A stretch of 64,000 nt of DNA, taken from Methylobacterium planeticum. Lineage in GTDB: Bacteria; Pseudomonadota; Alphaproteobacteria; Rhizobiales; Beijerinckiaceae. The DNA lies in NCBI RefSeq assembly GCF_008806345.1, contig NZ_VZZJ01000015.1, positions 1 through 64,000 on the forward strand. Direction: 5' to 3'. Within the stretch, counting starts at the first letter, position 1, and each line of letters starts with the position of its first letter. A program made the translations under genes and the position numbers. This document shows positions 9,382-18,140 of the stretch, piece after piece. The notes beneath the pieces were generated by a model. It had not been told where the DNA came from. It saw only the letters and a list, made by a program, of their open reading frames with translations, and did not search any database.

Positions 9382-11199
9382 TCACCCGAGCGGGCGCGTC
9401 GCCCGCTCCAGCCAGGCCCGCGTCTCCGGATCGAGCTCCGGGCCGAGGACGTCGCGCAGGCGGGCGTGGTAGGCGTCGAGCCAGGCGATCTCGCCCGCGT
9501 CGAGGAGGGCGGTCTCGATCAGGCGGCGATCGTAGGGGGCGAGCGTCAGGGTTTCGAAGCCGAGCATCGGCCGCTCGCCGCCCGGGATCGTGCGGGGCTC
9601 CACCAGGACCAGGTTCTCGGTGCGGATGCCGTAGGCGTTCGCCTTGTAGTAGCCCGGCTCGTTCGACAGGATCATGCCGGCCTTCAGCGCCACCGTGCCG
9701 GTCTTGGCGATGCGCTGCGGGCCCTCGTGGACCGACAGGAAGGCGCCGACGCCGTGGCCGGTGCCGTGGTCGAAATCGAGGCCCGCCTGCCACAGCGGCA
9801 CCCGGGCGAGCGCGTCGATCTGCGCCCCCGTCGTGCCCTCGGGGAAGACCGCGCGGCCGATCGCGAGATGGCCCTTGAGCACGCGGGTGAAGCGGTCGCG
9901 CATCTCCGGGCTCGGCGCGCCGACCGCCACGGTCCGGGTGATGTCGGTGGTGCCGTCGGCGTATTGCGCCCCGGAATCGATCAGGAACAGCTCGCCGTCC
10001 CGCACGACCCGGTCGGTCGCGCGGGTCACCCGGTAATGCACGATGGCGCCGTTCGGCCCCGAGCCCGAGATGGTCGGGAAGGAGACGTCCCGCAGGAGGC
10101 CGCCCGCGGCGCGGAAATCCTCCAGCGCCTCGACGGCCGCGATCTCGCCGAGGCCGCCCCCGGCCGCCGCCGCGTCGAGCCAGGCGAGGAAGCGGGTCAC
10201 CGCGACCCCGTCCCGGCGGTGGGCGGCGCGGGTGCCGGCGATCTCGGCTGCGTTCTTGACCGCCTTCATGGCGGTGATCGGGTCGGGGCCGACATCGGCG
10301 ACGCCGCCCGCCGCCCCGACGAGGTCCTTGAGGGCGGTGGCGCCGGTCGCGGCGTCGAGGCGGATGCGGCCCCTGGCCTGCGCCCCGAGCCCCTCCGCGA
10401 AGGCGGCGCGGGGCGCGAGGTCGGCGAGCGGCTCCAGGGCGGCGCGGGCCTCCGGGGTCAGCGCCGGGGAGGTGAGGTAGAGGCGCGGGCGCCCGTCGCG
10501 GGGCAGGATCGCGTAGCCGAGCGCCAGCGGGGTGTGGCCGATGTCGCCGCCGCGCAGGTTGAAGGCCCAGGCGAGGTTGTGCGGGTCCGAGATCACCAGG
10601 GCGTCGCTGCCGGCCTCCGCGAGGGCGGCGCGGATGCGCGCGAGCTTGTCGGTCGCCGCCTCGCCCGCGAGTTCGATCGGGTGCGCCGCCACCGGGCCCG
10701 CCGGGGGCTTCGGCCGGCCGGCCCAGGCAGCGTCGACCGGGTTTTCCGCGACCGGGCGCAGGCTCGCGCCGGCCTTGGCGGCGGCCCGCTCCAGCCGGGC
10801 GACGCCGTCCGGCGTATGCAGCCAGGGATCGTAGCCGAGGACCGCGCCGGGGTTCAGCGCCCCGGCGAGCCAGGCCTCCGGCGTCGTCGCGGCGACCGGC
10901 ACCACCGCGAAGGTGCCGGTCTCGACCTGATCCGGGGCCTGCAGGGTGTAGCGCCCGTCGACGAAGAGCGCCGCCCGGTCGCCGAGCACGATCGCGGTGC
11001 CGGCCGAGCCCGTGAACCCCGTCAGCCAGGCGAGGCGCTCGGCGTTGGCGGGCACGTACTCGGATTGGTGCTCGTCGGCGCGGGGCACCACGAACCCGTC
11101 GAGGCCGGCCTCGCGCAGGGCGGCCCGGAGCGCCGCGGCGCGCTCGGGGCCCTTGCGGTGGCTCGGATCGTCGAAGGTCTGGAAGCGGCGGCGCGTCAT
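9382..11199 (-). CDS. pepP: Xaa-Pro aminopeptidase (M24B)
   Basis: 605-residue long-form aminopeptidase P. Two creatinase-like N-terminal domains (about 1-310; ADEHQSEYVPANAERLAWLTGFTGS is in the first) precede the pita-bread M24 catalytic domain (about 310-540). Metal-ligand motifs are visible: LIDSGAQYADGTTDITRT, FDHGTGHGVG and ILSNEPGYY. The enzyme removes an N-terminal residue preceding proline, in the cytosol, with two Mn(II) or similar ions. The frame is open far upstream through prmA, but MTRRRFQTFDDPSHRKG at 11199 is a clear family start. It lies 65 bp downstream of prmA on the same strand. Confidence 0.92.
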   Translation of the reverse strand: MTRRRFQTFDDPSHRKGPERAAALRAALREAGLDGFVVPRADEHQSEYVPANAERLAWLTGFTGSAGTAIVLGDRAALFVDGRYTLQAPDQVETGTFAVVPVAATTPEAWLAGALNPGAVLGYDPWLHTPDGVARLERAAAKAGASLRPVAENPVDAAWAGRPKPPAGPVAAHPIELAGEAATDKLARIRAALAEAGSDALVISDPHNLAWAFNLRGGDIGHTPLALGYAILPRDGRPRLYLTSPALTPEARAALEPLADLAPRAAFAEGLGAQARGRIRLDAATGATALKDLVGAAGGVADVGPDPITAMKAVKNAAEIAGTRAAHRRDGVAVTRFLAWLDAAAAGGGLGEIAAVEALEDFRAAGGLLRDVSFPTISGSGPNGAIVHYRVTRATDRVVRDGELFLIDSGAQYADGTTDITRTVAVGAPSPEMRDRFTRVLKGHLAIGRAVFPEGTTGAQIDALARVPLWQAGLDFDHGTGHGVGAFLSVHEGPQRIAKTGTVALKAGMILSNEPGYYKANAYGIRTENLVLVEPRTIPGGERPMLGFETLTLAPYDRRLIETALLDAGEIAWLDAYHARLRDVLGPELDPETRAWLERATRPLG

Positions 11200-11264
11200 G
11201 GCGCAAGGGTTACGTCGCGGGCTGCGCCGCCGCAACCGGGCGGCCCGGCCCGACGCGCGGGCCC

Positions 11265-12194
11265 TCAGCGCGGGCGGGGGGCGGCGCCGCCGCGCCGGAG
11301 CACCAGCGTGGCCCAGCCCTCGATCACGCCCTTCCGGGCGAGGCGCAAGCCCTGGTGGCCGTAGGTCGAGAGGATGCCGGGGACGTCCCGCTCGATCAGG
11401 CCGGACAGGACCAGCGTGCCGCCCTCGGCCACGACCGCGGCGAGCGAGGGGGCGAGGCGCTTCAGCGGCCGGGCCAGGATGTTGGCGAAGACCACGTCGA
11501 ACCGGCGCGGGCGGCGGGCGAGGGGATGCTCGACGCCGGGGCCCCGGTAGAGGCGCAGGTTCGGCCCGAGGCCGTTGAGCCGGGCATTGGCGCGGGCGGT
11601 CAGGACCGCCACCGGGTCGAGGTCGCCCGCGATCACGGGGGCGCGGGCGGGCGGGCGCAGGGCGCGGGCCGCCGCGAAGGCGAGGATGCCCGTGCCGGTG
11701 CCGACATCGAGCACCCGGGCCGGGCGGCCCCGCTTCAGCACCTCCGCGAGGGCCCGCAGGCAGCCCAGGGTGGTGCCGTGGTGGCCGGTGCCGAAGGCGA
11801 GGGCCGCCTCGATCTCGATGGCGAGGTCGTTGACGCGCACGTGCTCGCGGTCGTGGGCGCCGTGGACGAGGAAGCGCCCGGCCCGGACCGGCTTCAGCCC
11901 CTCGAGGGAGGCCCGCACCCAATCCTGCTGGTCGATGGTCTGGAAGCTCGCGGCATCGGCCTCGTCGCCGACGACGGGGCGGATCAGGTCGCGGACCATG
12001 CCCTCGTCGGGGGCGTCGGCGAAGTAGGCCTCGAGGCGCCAGGTCACCCCGTCCGCGTCCTCGAAGGCCGCCACCGCCGTCTCGGTCGGGTCGAACATCT
12101 CGCCGAGGAGATCCGTCATGGCCCGGGCCGAGCGCTCGTCCGTGAGGAGGCGCAGCACGTGGGTCGGGCGATGGGGCGGCAGGCCTTCGAGCAT
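11265..12194 (-). CDS. prmA: PrmA, ribosomal protein L11 methyltransferase
   Basis: 309 residues from the ATG at 12194 (an in-frame upstream ATG at 12257 would add 21 arginine/proline-rich residues not typical of the family). An N-terminal L11-recognition domain (about 1-115) is followed by the SAM-binding Rossmann domain with FGTGHHGTTLGCL, VLDVGTGTGILAFAAAR and VFANILARPL motifs characteristic of PrmA. It trimethylates L11 in the cytosol. The GTGHH variant of the GTGxHxTT motif keeps the key residues. It is likely co-transcribed with the aminopeptidase gene. Confidence 0.93.
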   Translation of the reverse strand: MLEGLPPHRPTHVLRLLTDERSARAMTDLLGEMFDPTETAVAAFEDADGVTWRLEAYFADAPDEGMVRDLIRPVVGDEADAASFQTIDQQDWVRASLEGLKPVRAGRFLVHGAHDREHVRVNDLAIEIEAALAFGTGHHGTTLGCLRALAEVLKRGRPARVLDVGTGTGILAFAAARALRPPARAPVIAGDLDPVAVLTARANARLNGLGPNLRLYRGPGVEHPLARRPRRFDVVFANILARPLKRLAPSLAAVVAEGGTLVLSGLIERDVPGILSTYGHQGLRLARKGVIEGWATLVLRRGGAAPRPR

Positions 12195-12468
12195 GGGGCG
12201 CTCTAGCACCCGCGGGCACGCGCCGCCAGCACGGACGAGAGGCCCCGGCCAGCGCACACGGATGCGGCAAATTGTTTAATCGATAGGCGCTAGCGTGGCT
12301 GGAACCGCGTGCCCGATGCCGCGTTCACGCTGGCTTCCACTGCCGCCGCACCCGACGCGCCGGTGCTGCGAGGCCCGGACAGGCACGCGGGTGCGAAGGG
12401 TTTCGCGGCGTCGTCCGGCCGGTTCGCCCCGGGAGGGCGTATCGTCCCTGAAGGTTCGTGTAGGCGTC

Positions 12469-12711
12469 ATGACATCCAGCCGCTCCGGCCGCCGCGCTCC
12501 GGTCGTCCTCAGCCAGAAGCAGGCGGCCCGGCGGCGCCGCGGACGCGAGGGCGCGCTCGGTGCCGAGGCCCTCGACGCGCCCCTGCCGGGGCCGCTCCTG
12601 GTGCTGCTGAGCCGCCTGCACCGGGCCGAGCACGCGCGGCCGGAGGGCCGGCCCGGCGAGGCGCCCTCCCGCGACGAGGACCTAGGCGGCGAGCGGGCGG
12701 TCCCACGCTAG
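12469..12711 (+). CDS. small basic hypothetical protein
   Basis: Open frame of 80 codons from ATG 12469. The first half is rich in arginine, serine and glutamine (SQKQAARRRRGREG); the second half is acidic and proline-rich around a short hydrophobic helix (GPLLVLLSRLHRAEHARP). I do not recognise a family. A weak AAGGTT lies 15 bases upstream. It occupies the otherwise empty interval between prmA and modA. It may be a real small protein or only an open frame permitted by GC-rich sequence. Confidence 0.35.
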   Translation: MTSSRSGRRAPVVLSQKQAARRRRGREGALGAEALDAPLPGPLLVLLSRLHRAEHARPEGRPGEAPSRDEDLGGERAVPR

Positions 12712-12823
12712 GATTCCGGTTGGCCGACAGGAAACCGGCGCTTGTCCGCCCGGCCCATCTCCCTATGATCGCCCCGGATTCCGGCCGGCCCCGGCGGCCC
12801 GGCGGCGGCACGAGGCTCGGCCC

Positions 12824-13612
12824 ATGATATCGACGCGACGGTTCTGGCTCGCGGGCGCGCTCGCGCTCCTGCTCGGCATGCCGGCGGCCCGCGCGGAGAC
12901 GCCCGTCGTGGTCTTCGCCGCCGCGAGCCTCAAGAACGCGGTGGACGATGCCGCCGCGGCCTGGGCCCGGGAGACCGGGCACAGCGCCCGGGTCTCCTAC
13001 GCGGCCTCGAACGCGCTCGCCAAGCAGATCGAGGCGGGGGCGCCCGCCGACGTCTTCATGTCCGCCGACCTCGCCTGGATGGATTACGCCGAGAAGGCCG
13101 GCAGCCTCCGGCCCGGCAGCCGCAGCAACCTGTTGCGCAACGGCCTCGTGGTGGTGGCCCCGAAGGACTCGGCCGTGCGCCTCGACCTCAAGCCCGGCCT
13201 GGACCTCGCCGCGGCCCTGGGCGAGGGCCGCCTCGCGGTCGGCAACGTCGAGGCGGTGCCGGCCGGCAAGTACGGCAAGGCCGCGCTCCAGGCCCTCGGC
13301 GCCTGGGACGGGGTCAAGGACCGGCTCGCCCAGGCCGAGAACGTGCGCGCCGCGCTCCTGCTGGTGGCGCGGGGCGAGGCGCCGCTGGGCATCGTCTACG
13401 CCACCGACGCCGCCTCGGACCCGGGCGTGCGCGTCGTCGCGACCTTCCCGGCCGAGAGCCACCCGCCGATCGTCTACCCGGTGGCGCTCACCGGGGAGTC
13501 GCGCAACCCCGAGGCCGCCGCCTTCCTGAGCTACCTGAAGAGCCCGGCCGCCCGGCCCTTCTTCGAGCGCCAGGGCTTCACGGTGCTGGGCGGGGCGGGC
13601 GAGAAGTTCTGA
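12824..13612 (+). CDS. modA: ModA, molybdate-binding periplasmic protein
   Basis: 262 residues. Signal peptide at 1-24 (FWLAGALALLLGMPAARA). The mature protein has the ModA signatures VVVFAAASLKNAVDD (oxyanion-binding serine region), SYAASNALAKQIEAGAPADVF and PLGIVYATDA. It delivers molybdate (or tungstate) to the ModBC importer. It heads a three-gene operon; modB follows after 37 bp. No ModE-type operator or molybdenum-cofactor riboswitch is recognisable in the 112 bp upstream. Confidence 0.95.
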   Translation: MISTRRFWLAGALALLLGMPAARAETPVVVFAAASLKNAVDDAAAAWARETGHSARVSYAASNALAKQIEAGAPADVFMSADLAWMDYAEKAGSLRPGSRSNLLRNGLVVVAPKDSAVRLDLKPGLDLAAALGEGRLAVGNVEAVPAGKYGKAALQALGAWDGVKDRLAQAENVRAALLLVARGEAPLGIVYATDAASDPGVRVVATFPAESHPPIVYPVALTGESRNPEAAAFLSYLKSPAARPFFERQGFTVLGGAGEKF

Positions 13613-13649
13613 CCGCCCGGCCCCGATCCGCGCCGTCCCGAGCCGCGCC

Positions 13650-14339
13650 GTGCCCGGCCTCACCCCCGACGAGTGGACCGCCGTCGCCCTGAGCCTCCGG
13701 GTGGCGAGCGTGGGGATGCTCGCGAGCCTCCTGCCGGGGCTGGCGGTGGCGTGGCTGCTGGCGCGGCGGGACTTCCCGGGCCGCGCCCTCCTCGACGGGC
13801 TGGTGCACCTGCCGCTGATCCTGCCCCCGGTGGTGACCGGCTACCTCCTGCTCCTCGCCTTCGGGCGCAAGGGCATCCTCGGGGGCTGGCTTTCCGAGAT
13901 CGGCATCGTCTTCGCCTTCCGCTGGACCGGCGCGGCCCTCGCCTGCGCGGTGATGGGCTTCCCCCTGATGGTGCGGGCCATGCGCCTCTCGATCGAGGCG
14001 GTGGACCGGGGCCTGGAGCAGGCCGCCGCCTCCCTCGGGGCGCCGCCGCTCGCGGTCTTCCTCACGGTGACGCTGCCCCTCAGCCTGCCCGGGATCCTGG
14101 CCGGGGCGGTGCTGGCCTTCGCCAAGGCGATGGGGGAGTTCGGCGCCACCATCACCTTCGTGTCGAACATCCCCGGCGAGACCCAGACCCTGCCCTCGGC
14201 GATCTACACCCTGACGCAGGTGCCGGGCGGGGAGGGGGGCGCGCTGCGCCTGACGCTCATCTCGGTGGGGCTCTCGATGGGGGCGCTCCTCGCCTCCGAA
14301 TGGCTCGCGCGCCGCGTCGGCCGCCGGCTCGCCGCGTGA
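13650..14339 (+). CDS. modB: ModB, molybdate ABC transporter permease
   Basis: 229 residues starting at GTG, with five predicted membrane segments. The ABC permease EAA loop is visible (EQAAASLGAPPLAVFLTVTL, then LPGILAGAVLAFAKAMGEFG). AKAMGEFGATITFVSNIPGE is diagnostic for ModB. It forms the inner-membrane channel dimer. Its stop codon overlaps the start of modC (GTGA). Confidence 0.95.
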   Translation: MPGLTPDEWTAVALSLRVASVGMLASLLPGLAVAWLLARRDFPGRALLDGLVHLPLILPPVVTGYLLLLAFGRKGILGGWLSEIGIVFAFRWTGAALACAVMGFPLMVRAMRLSIEAVDRGLEQAAASLGAPPLAVFLTVTLPLSLPGILAGAVLAFAKAMGEFGATITFVSNIPGETQTLPSAIYTLTQVPGGEGGALRLTLISVGLSMGALLASEWLARRVGRRLAA

Positions 14340-15451
14340 GCGTCGCCGCCGACGGCGTCGCCGTCTCCCTGGCGCGGCGCCTCGGCGCCTTCTCCCTCGA
14401 CGTCGCCTTCACGACGGGGCCGGGGCTCACCGCCCTGTTCGGCCGCTCGGGCTCGGGCAAGACCAGCGTCATCGGCCTGATGGCGGGGCTCGGCCGGCCG
14501 GATCGCGGCCGCATCGCGATCGGCGACGAGGTCCTGCTCGACACGGCGCGCGGCATCGACGTGCCGGTGCACCGGCGCCGCATCGCAACGGTGTTCCAGG
14601 AGGCGCGCCTCCTGCCCCACCTCACCGTCCGGGGCAATCTCGGCTACGGCCGCTTCTTCGCGCGCCGGCGCCCCGGCCCGGCGGTGTCCACCGGAACGGT
14701 GGTGGAGATGCTCGGCATCGGGCATCTCCTGGAGCGCCGGCCGGCGGGTCTCTCGGGGGGCGAGCGCCAGCGGGTCGCGATCGGCCGGGCCCTCCTCGCC
14801 AAGCCCCGGCTCCTCCTGATGGACGAGCCCCTGGCCGCCCTCGACGAGGCCCGCAAGGCCGAGATCCTGCCCTATATCGAGCGCCTGCGCGACGAGGCCG
14901 GGGTGCCGATCGTCTATGTCAGCCACGCGGTGGCGGAGGTGGCGCGCCTCGCCGGCACCGTGGTGGTGCTGGAGGAGGGCCGGGTCGCCGCCGCGGGCCC
15001 CGCCGGCCTGATCCTGCGCCGGGCCGACCTCCTGCCGGCCCATGCGGGCGAGGCCGGCGCCCTCCTCGACATGGTCGTCGCCGCGCAGGACCCCGCGGGC
15101 GGCCTGACGCATCTCTCGGGCGCGGCCGGCCCCCTGGTGGTGCCCCACCTCGCCCGGCCGCCCGGGGCCCGGGTGCGGGTCCGGGTTCCCGCCCGCGACG
15201 TGCTGGTCGCCACCCAGGCCCCGGCCGGGCTCAGTGCCCGCAACGTGCTGCCGGGCCGGATCGCCGCCCTCGACGCGCGCGGGCCCGCCGTGATGGTCGA
15301 GATCGACTGCAACGGGGTCACGCTCGCCGCCCGCCTCACCGGCGCCTCCGTCCTGGCGCTTGGCCTCGCCCCGGGCCTCCCCGTCTTCGCCGTCATCAAG
15401 AGCGTGGCCTTCGACCCCACGGAGGTCGGCTCCCGGGCGGTCGAGATCTGA
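14336..15451 (+). CDS. modC: ModC, molybdate ABC transporter ATPase
   Basis: 371 residues from GTG 14336, overlapping modB by 4 bp. Walker A is FGRSGSGKTS (near residue 35). The signature and Walker B region reads LSGGERQRVAIGRALL then LLLMDEPLAALD, and the H-loop is YVSHAVAEV. A C-terminal TOBE/mop-like domain (about 290-371; SARNVLPGRIAAL and VEIDCNGVTLAARLT) is the oxyanion-sensing regulatory domain of ModC. The ATPase powers import from ModA through ModB. No modE follows. The downstream 630 bp is non-coding and carries REP-like repeats. Confidence 0.95.
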   Translation: MSVAADGVAVSLARRLGAFSLDVAFTTGPGLTALFGRSGSGKTSVIGLMAGLGRPDRGRIAIGDEVLLDTARGIDVPVHRRRIATVFQEARLLPHLTVRGNLGYGRFFARRRPGPAVSTGTVVEMLGIGHLLERRPAGLSGGERQRVAIGRALLAKPRLLLMDEPLAALDEARKAEILPYIERLRDEAGVPIVYVSHAVAEVARLAGTVVVLEEGRVAAAGPAGLILRRADLLPAHAGEAGALLDMVVAAQDPAGGLTHLSGAAGPLVVPHLARPPGARVRVRVPARDVLVATQAPAGLSARNVLPGRIAALDARGPAVMVEIDCNGVTLAARLTGASVLALGLAPGLPVFAVIKSVAFDPTEVGSRAVEI

Positions 15452-15501
15452 CCCGCGGCCCGCGGGGCCCGAAACGACGGTCTGGCGCGAACGGAGGCGC
15501 G

Positions 15502-15639
15502 CCCCACCTCTCCCGTCCGGGAGTGGTCGAATCCGCGATAGCGGAACAGGTGAGGGGTGCGACCTCTCCGGACAGCGCGCTCCCTCACCCCGGCCCGCTC
15601 CGCGGGCAAACCTCTCCCGCCCGGGAGAGGGGGCGCGGC
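15502..15639. repeat. REP-like composite palindromic repeat (copy 1)
   Basis: A composite of two near-palindromes of the form CCTCTCCCGnnCGGGAGAGG flanks an inner inverted pair GGTGAGGG ... CCCTCACC. This copy is partly degenerate (GGGAGTGG in the left palindrome). It lies in the 633-bp non-coding interval between modC and the NDUFA9-like gene. Translated in some frames, such repeats give the familiar spurious LTPTLSR/HPSPQPSPARERG-type peptides. Confidence 0.8.
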
Positions 15640-15726
15640 GCGACACCCGGGCCAGCCCGGATGTCGCCGCGTCATCTCGGGTTCGACCGCCCTTCCGGAA
15701 CGACGACCTGGCGTGACCGGCGTGCG

Positions 15727-15850
15727 CCCACCTCTCCCGTCCGGGAGAGGTCGAGTGCGCGGCACGCGCACCGGGTGAGGGGTGCGACGCATCCGGACAA
15801 CGCGCCTCCCTCACCCCAACCCTCTCCCGCACGGGAGAGGGGGCGCGGCG
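15727..15850. repeat. REP-like composite palindromic repeat (copy 2)
   Basis: A complete element: left palindrome CCTCTCCCGTCCGGGAGAGG, a linker with GTGCGCGGCACGCGCAC, the inner pair GGTGAGGGG ... CCCTCACC, and right palindrome CCTCTCCCGCACGGGAGAGG. It lies about 90 bp from copy 1. The remaining 234 bp up to the next start (15851-16084) hold no gene or recognisable regulatory site. Confidence 0.85.
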
Positions 15851-16084
15851 CGACAGCTGGGCGCGTTCGCATGTGTGCGCAATCCTCCCGGAGCTGCCCG
15901 GGGGAGCCCGGAGCGGCCCCGCACGATCGATCGGATACGCCCGCACAGGCCTCTCCCGCACACTTCGCGGCCTCCGTCGCTTTTCCCCGCGGCGGGCGGC
16001 TCCCCATTGGCGGAAATTGGTCTAAACAGCCCCTCGACAGGACCGGGCGCCCGCGCACGGTCGGACGCGTATCGAGAACAGGCG

Positions 16085-17248
16085 ATGACCGGCTTCGACA
16101 CCCTGCCCCTGACCCGCCCCGCCTCGCAGCTCGTCACCATCTTCGGCGGGTCCGGCTTCCTCGGCCGCCACGTGGTGCGGGCGCTGGCCAAGCGCGGCTA
16201 TCGCATCCGCGTCGCGGTGCGCCGGCCCGACCTCGCCCTGTTCCTGCAGCCGCTGGGCAAGGTCGGGCAGATCGTGGCCGTGCAGGCGAACCTGCGCTAC
16301 CCGGACTCGGTCGCCCGCGCGGTCGAGGGCTCGAGCGTGGTGATCAACCTCGTGGGCATCCTGCAGGAGGCCGGCGCGCAGAGCTTCTCCAGGCTCCAGG
16401 CCGACGGCGCCGGCGAGATCGCCCGGCAGGCGGCGCGGGCCGGGGCGGCGATGATCCAGGTGTCGGCCATCGGCGCCGACCCGGACTCGGCCTCGGCCTA
16501 CGCGCGCACCAAGGCGGAGGGCGAGGGGCAGGTCTTCGCCGCCTGCCCGGACGCGATCGTGTTCCGGCCCTCCCTGGTGTTCGGCCCGGGCGACAGCTTC
16601 TTCAACCGCTTCGCGAGCCTCGCGCGCGCCCTGCCGGTGCTGCCGCTCGCCGGCGCCGAGACCCGCTTCCAGCCCGTCTTCGTCGGCGACGTCGCCGAGG
16701 CGATCGCCCGCGCGGTCGAGGGGCGGGTGCCGGCCGGCAAGGTCTACGAGCTCGGCGGCCCCGAGATATCCACCCTGGAGCACCTCGTCCGCTACATGCT
16801 GGAGACGGTGCAGCGCCGCCGCGCCGTGGTGGCGCTGCCGCTCCCGGCCGCCAAGATCCAGGCCCGGATCATGGAGATCGCCAACACCCTGACCCTCGGC
16901 CTGTTGCCGGACGAGCTGAAGCTGACCCGCGACCAGGTGATCCTGCTCCAGACCGACAACGTGGTCTCGGAGGCCGCCAAGGCCGAGGGGCGCAGCTTCG
17001 AGGCGCTCGGCATCCTCCCGACCGCCGCCGAGGCGGTGGTGCCGGGCTACCTCTGGCGCTTCCGCAAGGCCGGCCAGTTCGCCACCGGGCGCGGCACGGA
17101 GAGCCAGGCCGAGATCCCCGACACCCTCACGCACGCGCCCCTCGATCCCGGCTCGCAGCACCGCCCGGGCCGGGCCAGCGGCCCCGCCATCGGGCCGGAC
17201 GCCGCCAAGCCGAGCCAGATGGGCACCCGCTGGGGCAGCCGGCGCTAG
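16085..17248 (+). CDS. NDUFA9-like complex I-associated NAD(P)-binding protein
   Basis: 387-residue extended short-chain dehydrogenase. The N-terminal dinucleotide site is TIFGGSGFLGRHVVRAL (residues 18-34). SVVINLVGILQEAGAQSF, VSAIGADPDSASAYARTKAEGE and FRPSLVFGPGDSFFNRFAS are the pattern of the NDUFA9/39-kDa family, which associates with NADH:ubiquinone oxidoreductase in alphaproteobacteria and mitochondria. The tail (about 330-387) is disordered. The ATG at 16085 is chosen because the fold starts there; the longer open frame runs through the repeats. It is not in a nuo cluster here, so its tie to complex I is family-based. Confidence 0.85.
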   Translation: MTGFDTLPLTRPASQLVTIFGGSGFLGRHVVRALAKRGYRIRVAVRRPDLALFLQPLGKVGQIVAVQANLRYPDSVARAVEGSSVVINLVGILQEAGAQSFSRLQADGAGEIARQAARAGAAMIQVSAIGADPDSASAYARTKAEGEGQVFAACPDAIVFRPSLVFGPGDSFFNRFASLARALPVLPLAGAETRFQPVFVGDVAEAIARAVEGRVPAGKVYELGGPEISTLEHLVRYMLETVQRRRAVVALPLPAAKIQARIMEIANTLTLGLLPDELKLTRDQVILLQTDNVVSEAAKAEGRSFEALGILPTAAEAVVPGYLWRFRKAGQFATGRGTESQAEIPDTLTHAPLDPGSQHRPGRASGPAIGPDAAKPSQMGTRWGSRR

Positions 17249-17252
17249 CCGC

Positions 17253-17969
17253 TCAGCGGATCCGCTCGGGCCGGGCCGGCGCCGGCAGGGCGCCGCGCCG
17301 GCTCAGGCCCTTGTGCAGATGCACCATCAGGGCGATGCCGAAGAGCGGCGTCAGCAGGTTGACCACCGGCACCACCATCAGGCCGGCCAGCAGGCAGCCC
17401 GCCGCGATCGTGGTCGCCCCGTAATGCTTGCGCATCGCCGCGGCCTCGGGGAGCGGCCGGAACCGGGCCGCGGCCATCTCGAAATATTCCCGGCTGAGGA
17501 GGTAGGCGTTGGCGGCGAAGAAGGCCACGACGCCCACCACCGGCACGAAGAACAGGATCAGGGCCGCGAGGTTGACGAGGAGCGCGAGGCCGGCGAAGCG
17601 GAGGGCGTAGAACATGGCCGGCCCGAAGGGCAGCGCCCGGCCGGGGGGCTCCCCCGGGAAGTCGGTGCGCTCGACGATCTCGGCCGCGTCGTCGAGGAAG
17701 AAGCTCGCCACCAGGATCGACACCGCCGGCATGATGTAGGCGAGGGCCACGAACAGCCCGGCCCCGGCCAGGAAATACGCCAGCGTGTCGAGGAACGGGT
17801 AATCCGCCGAGATGTGGTGGCTCGCCTGGAACCACTGGATCAGGCGCGTCAGCCCGAACCAGATCAGCACCAGGAGCCCGACGGTGAGCGCCAGCGACTT
17901 CCACAGGATGGCGCGGAGCGGCGGCGAGAACACCTGCCGCAGGGCGGCGAAGGCCGCTTGGATGAGCAT
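17253..17969 (-). CDS. EI24/CysZ-like integral membrane protein
   Basis: 238 residues with four or five membrane segments (LALTVGLLVLIWFGL; FLAGAGLFVALAYIMPAVSI; LALLVNLAALILFFVPVVGV; AAGCLLAGLMVVPVVNLL). NAYLLSREYFEMAA.R and VPVVNLLTPLFG-like segments match the EI24 family, annotated as sulfate transporter CysZ in enterobacteria. No cysteine-biosynthesis genes are nearby, so the sulfate role is not assured. It is convergent with the NDUFA9-like gene, only 4 bp apart. Confidence 0.8.
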   Translation of the reverse strand: MLIQAAFAALRQVFSPPLRAILWKSLALTVGLLVLIWFGLTRLIQWFQASHHISADYPFLDTLAYFLAGAGLFVALAYIMPAVSILVASFFLDDAAEIVERTDFPGEPPGRALPFGPAMFYALRFAGLALLVNLAALILFFVPVVGVVAFFAANAYLLSREYFEMAAARFRPLPEAAAMRKHYGATTIAAGCLLAGLMVVPVVNLLTPLFGIALMVHLHKGLSRRGALPAPARPERIR

Positions 17970-18140
17970 GATGGTCCTCTCCGCTGATGCCCCGCAGGGT
18001 TAAAGAGGAGGCCGACCCCCTCGCGCAAGCCCGATCTGCGCGCCGGATCGTCCGGGGCCGACCCCGCCCGGGGGTCGAGCCGCCGATGCCGGCCCCGCGC
18101 CCCGCCGGACCGTGACAAGAGCCCCCGACAGGAACCGAGA

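Noticed and set aside
12712..12823. ModE operator or molybdenum-cofactor riboswitch before modA
   Set aside because: The interval is only 112 bp, GC-rich, and shows neither the ModE inverted repeat nor a conserved aptamer structure.
15502..15850. Possible CRISPR array, because similar palindromic units recur
   Set aside because: Spacing is irregular, the linkers are themselves related rather than unique, and no cas gene is present; the structure fits REP-like elements.
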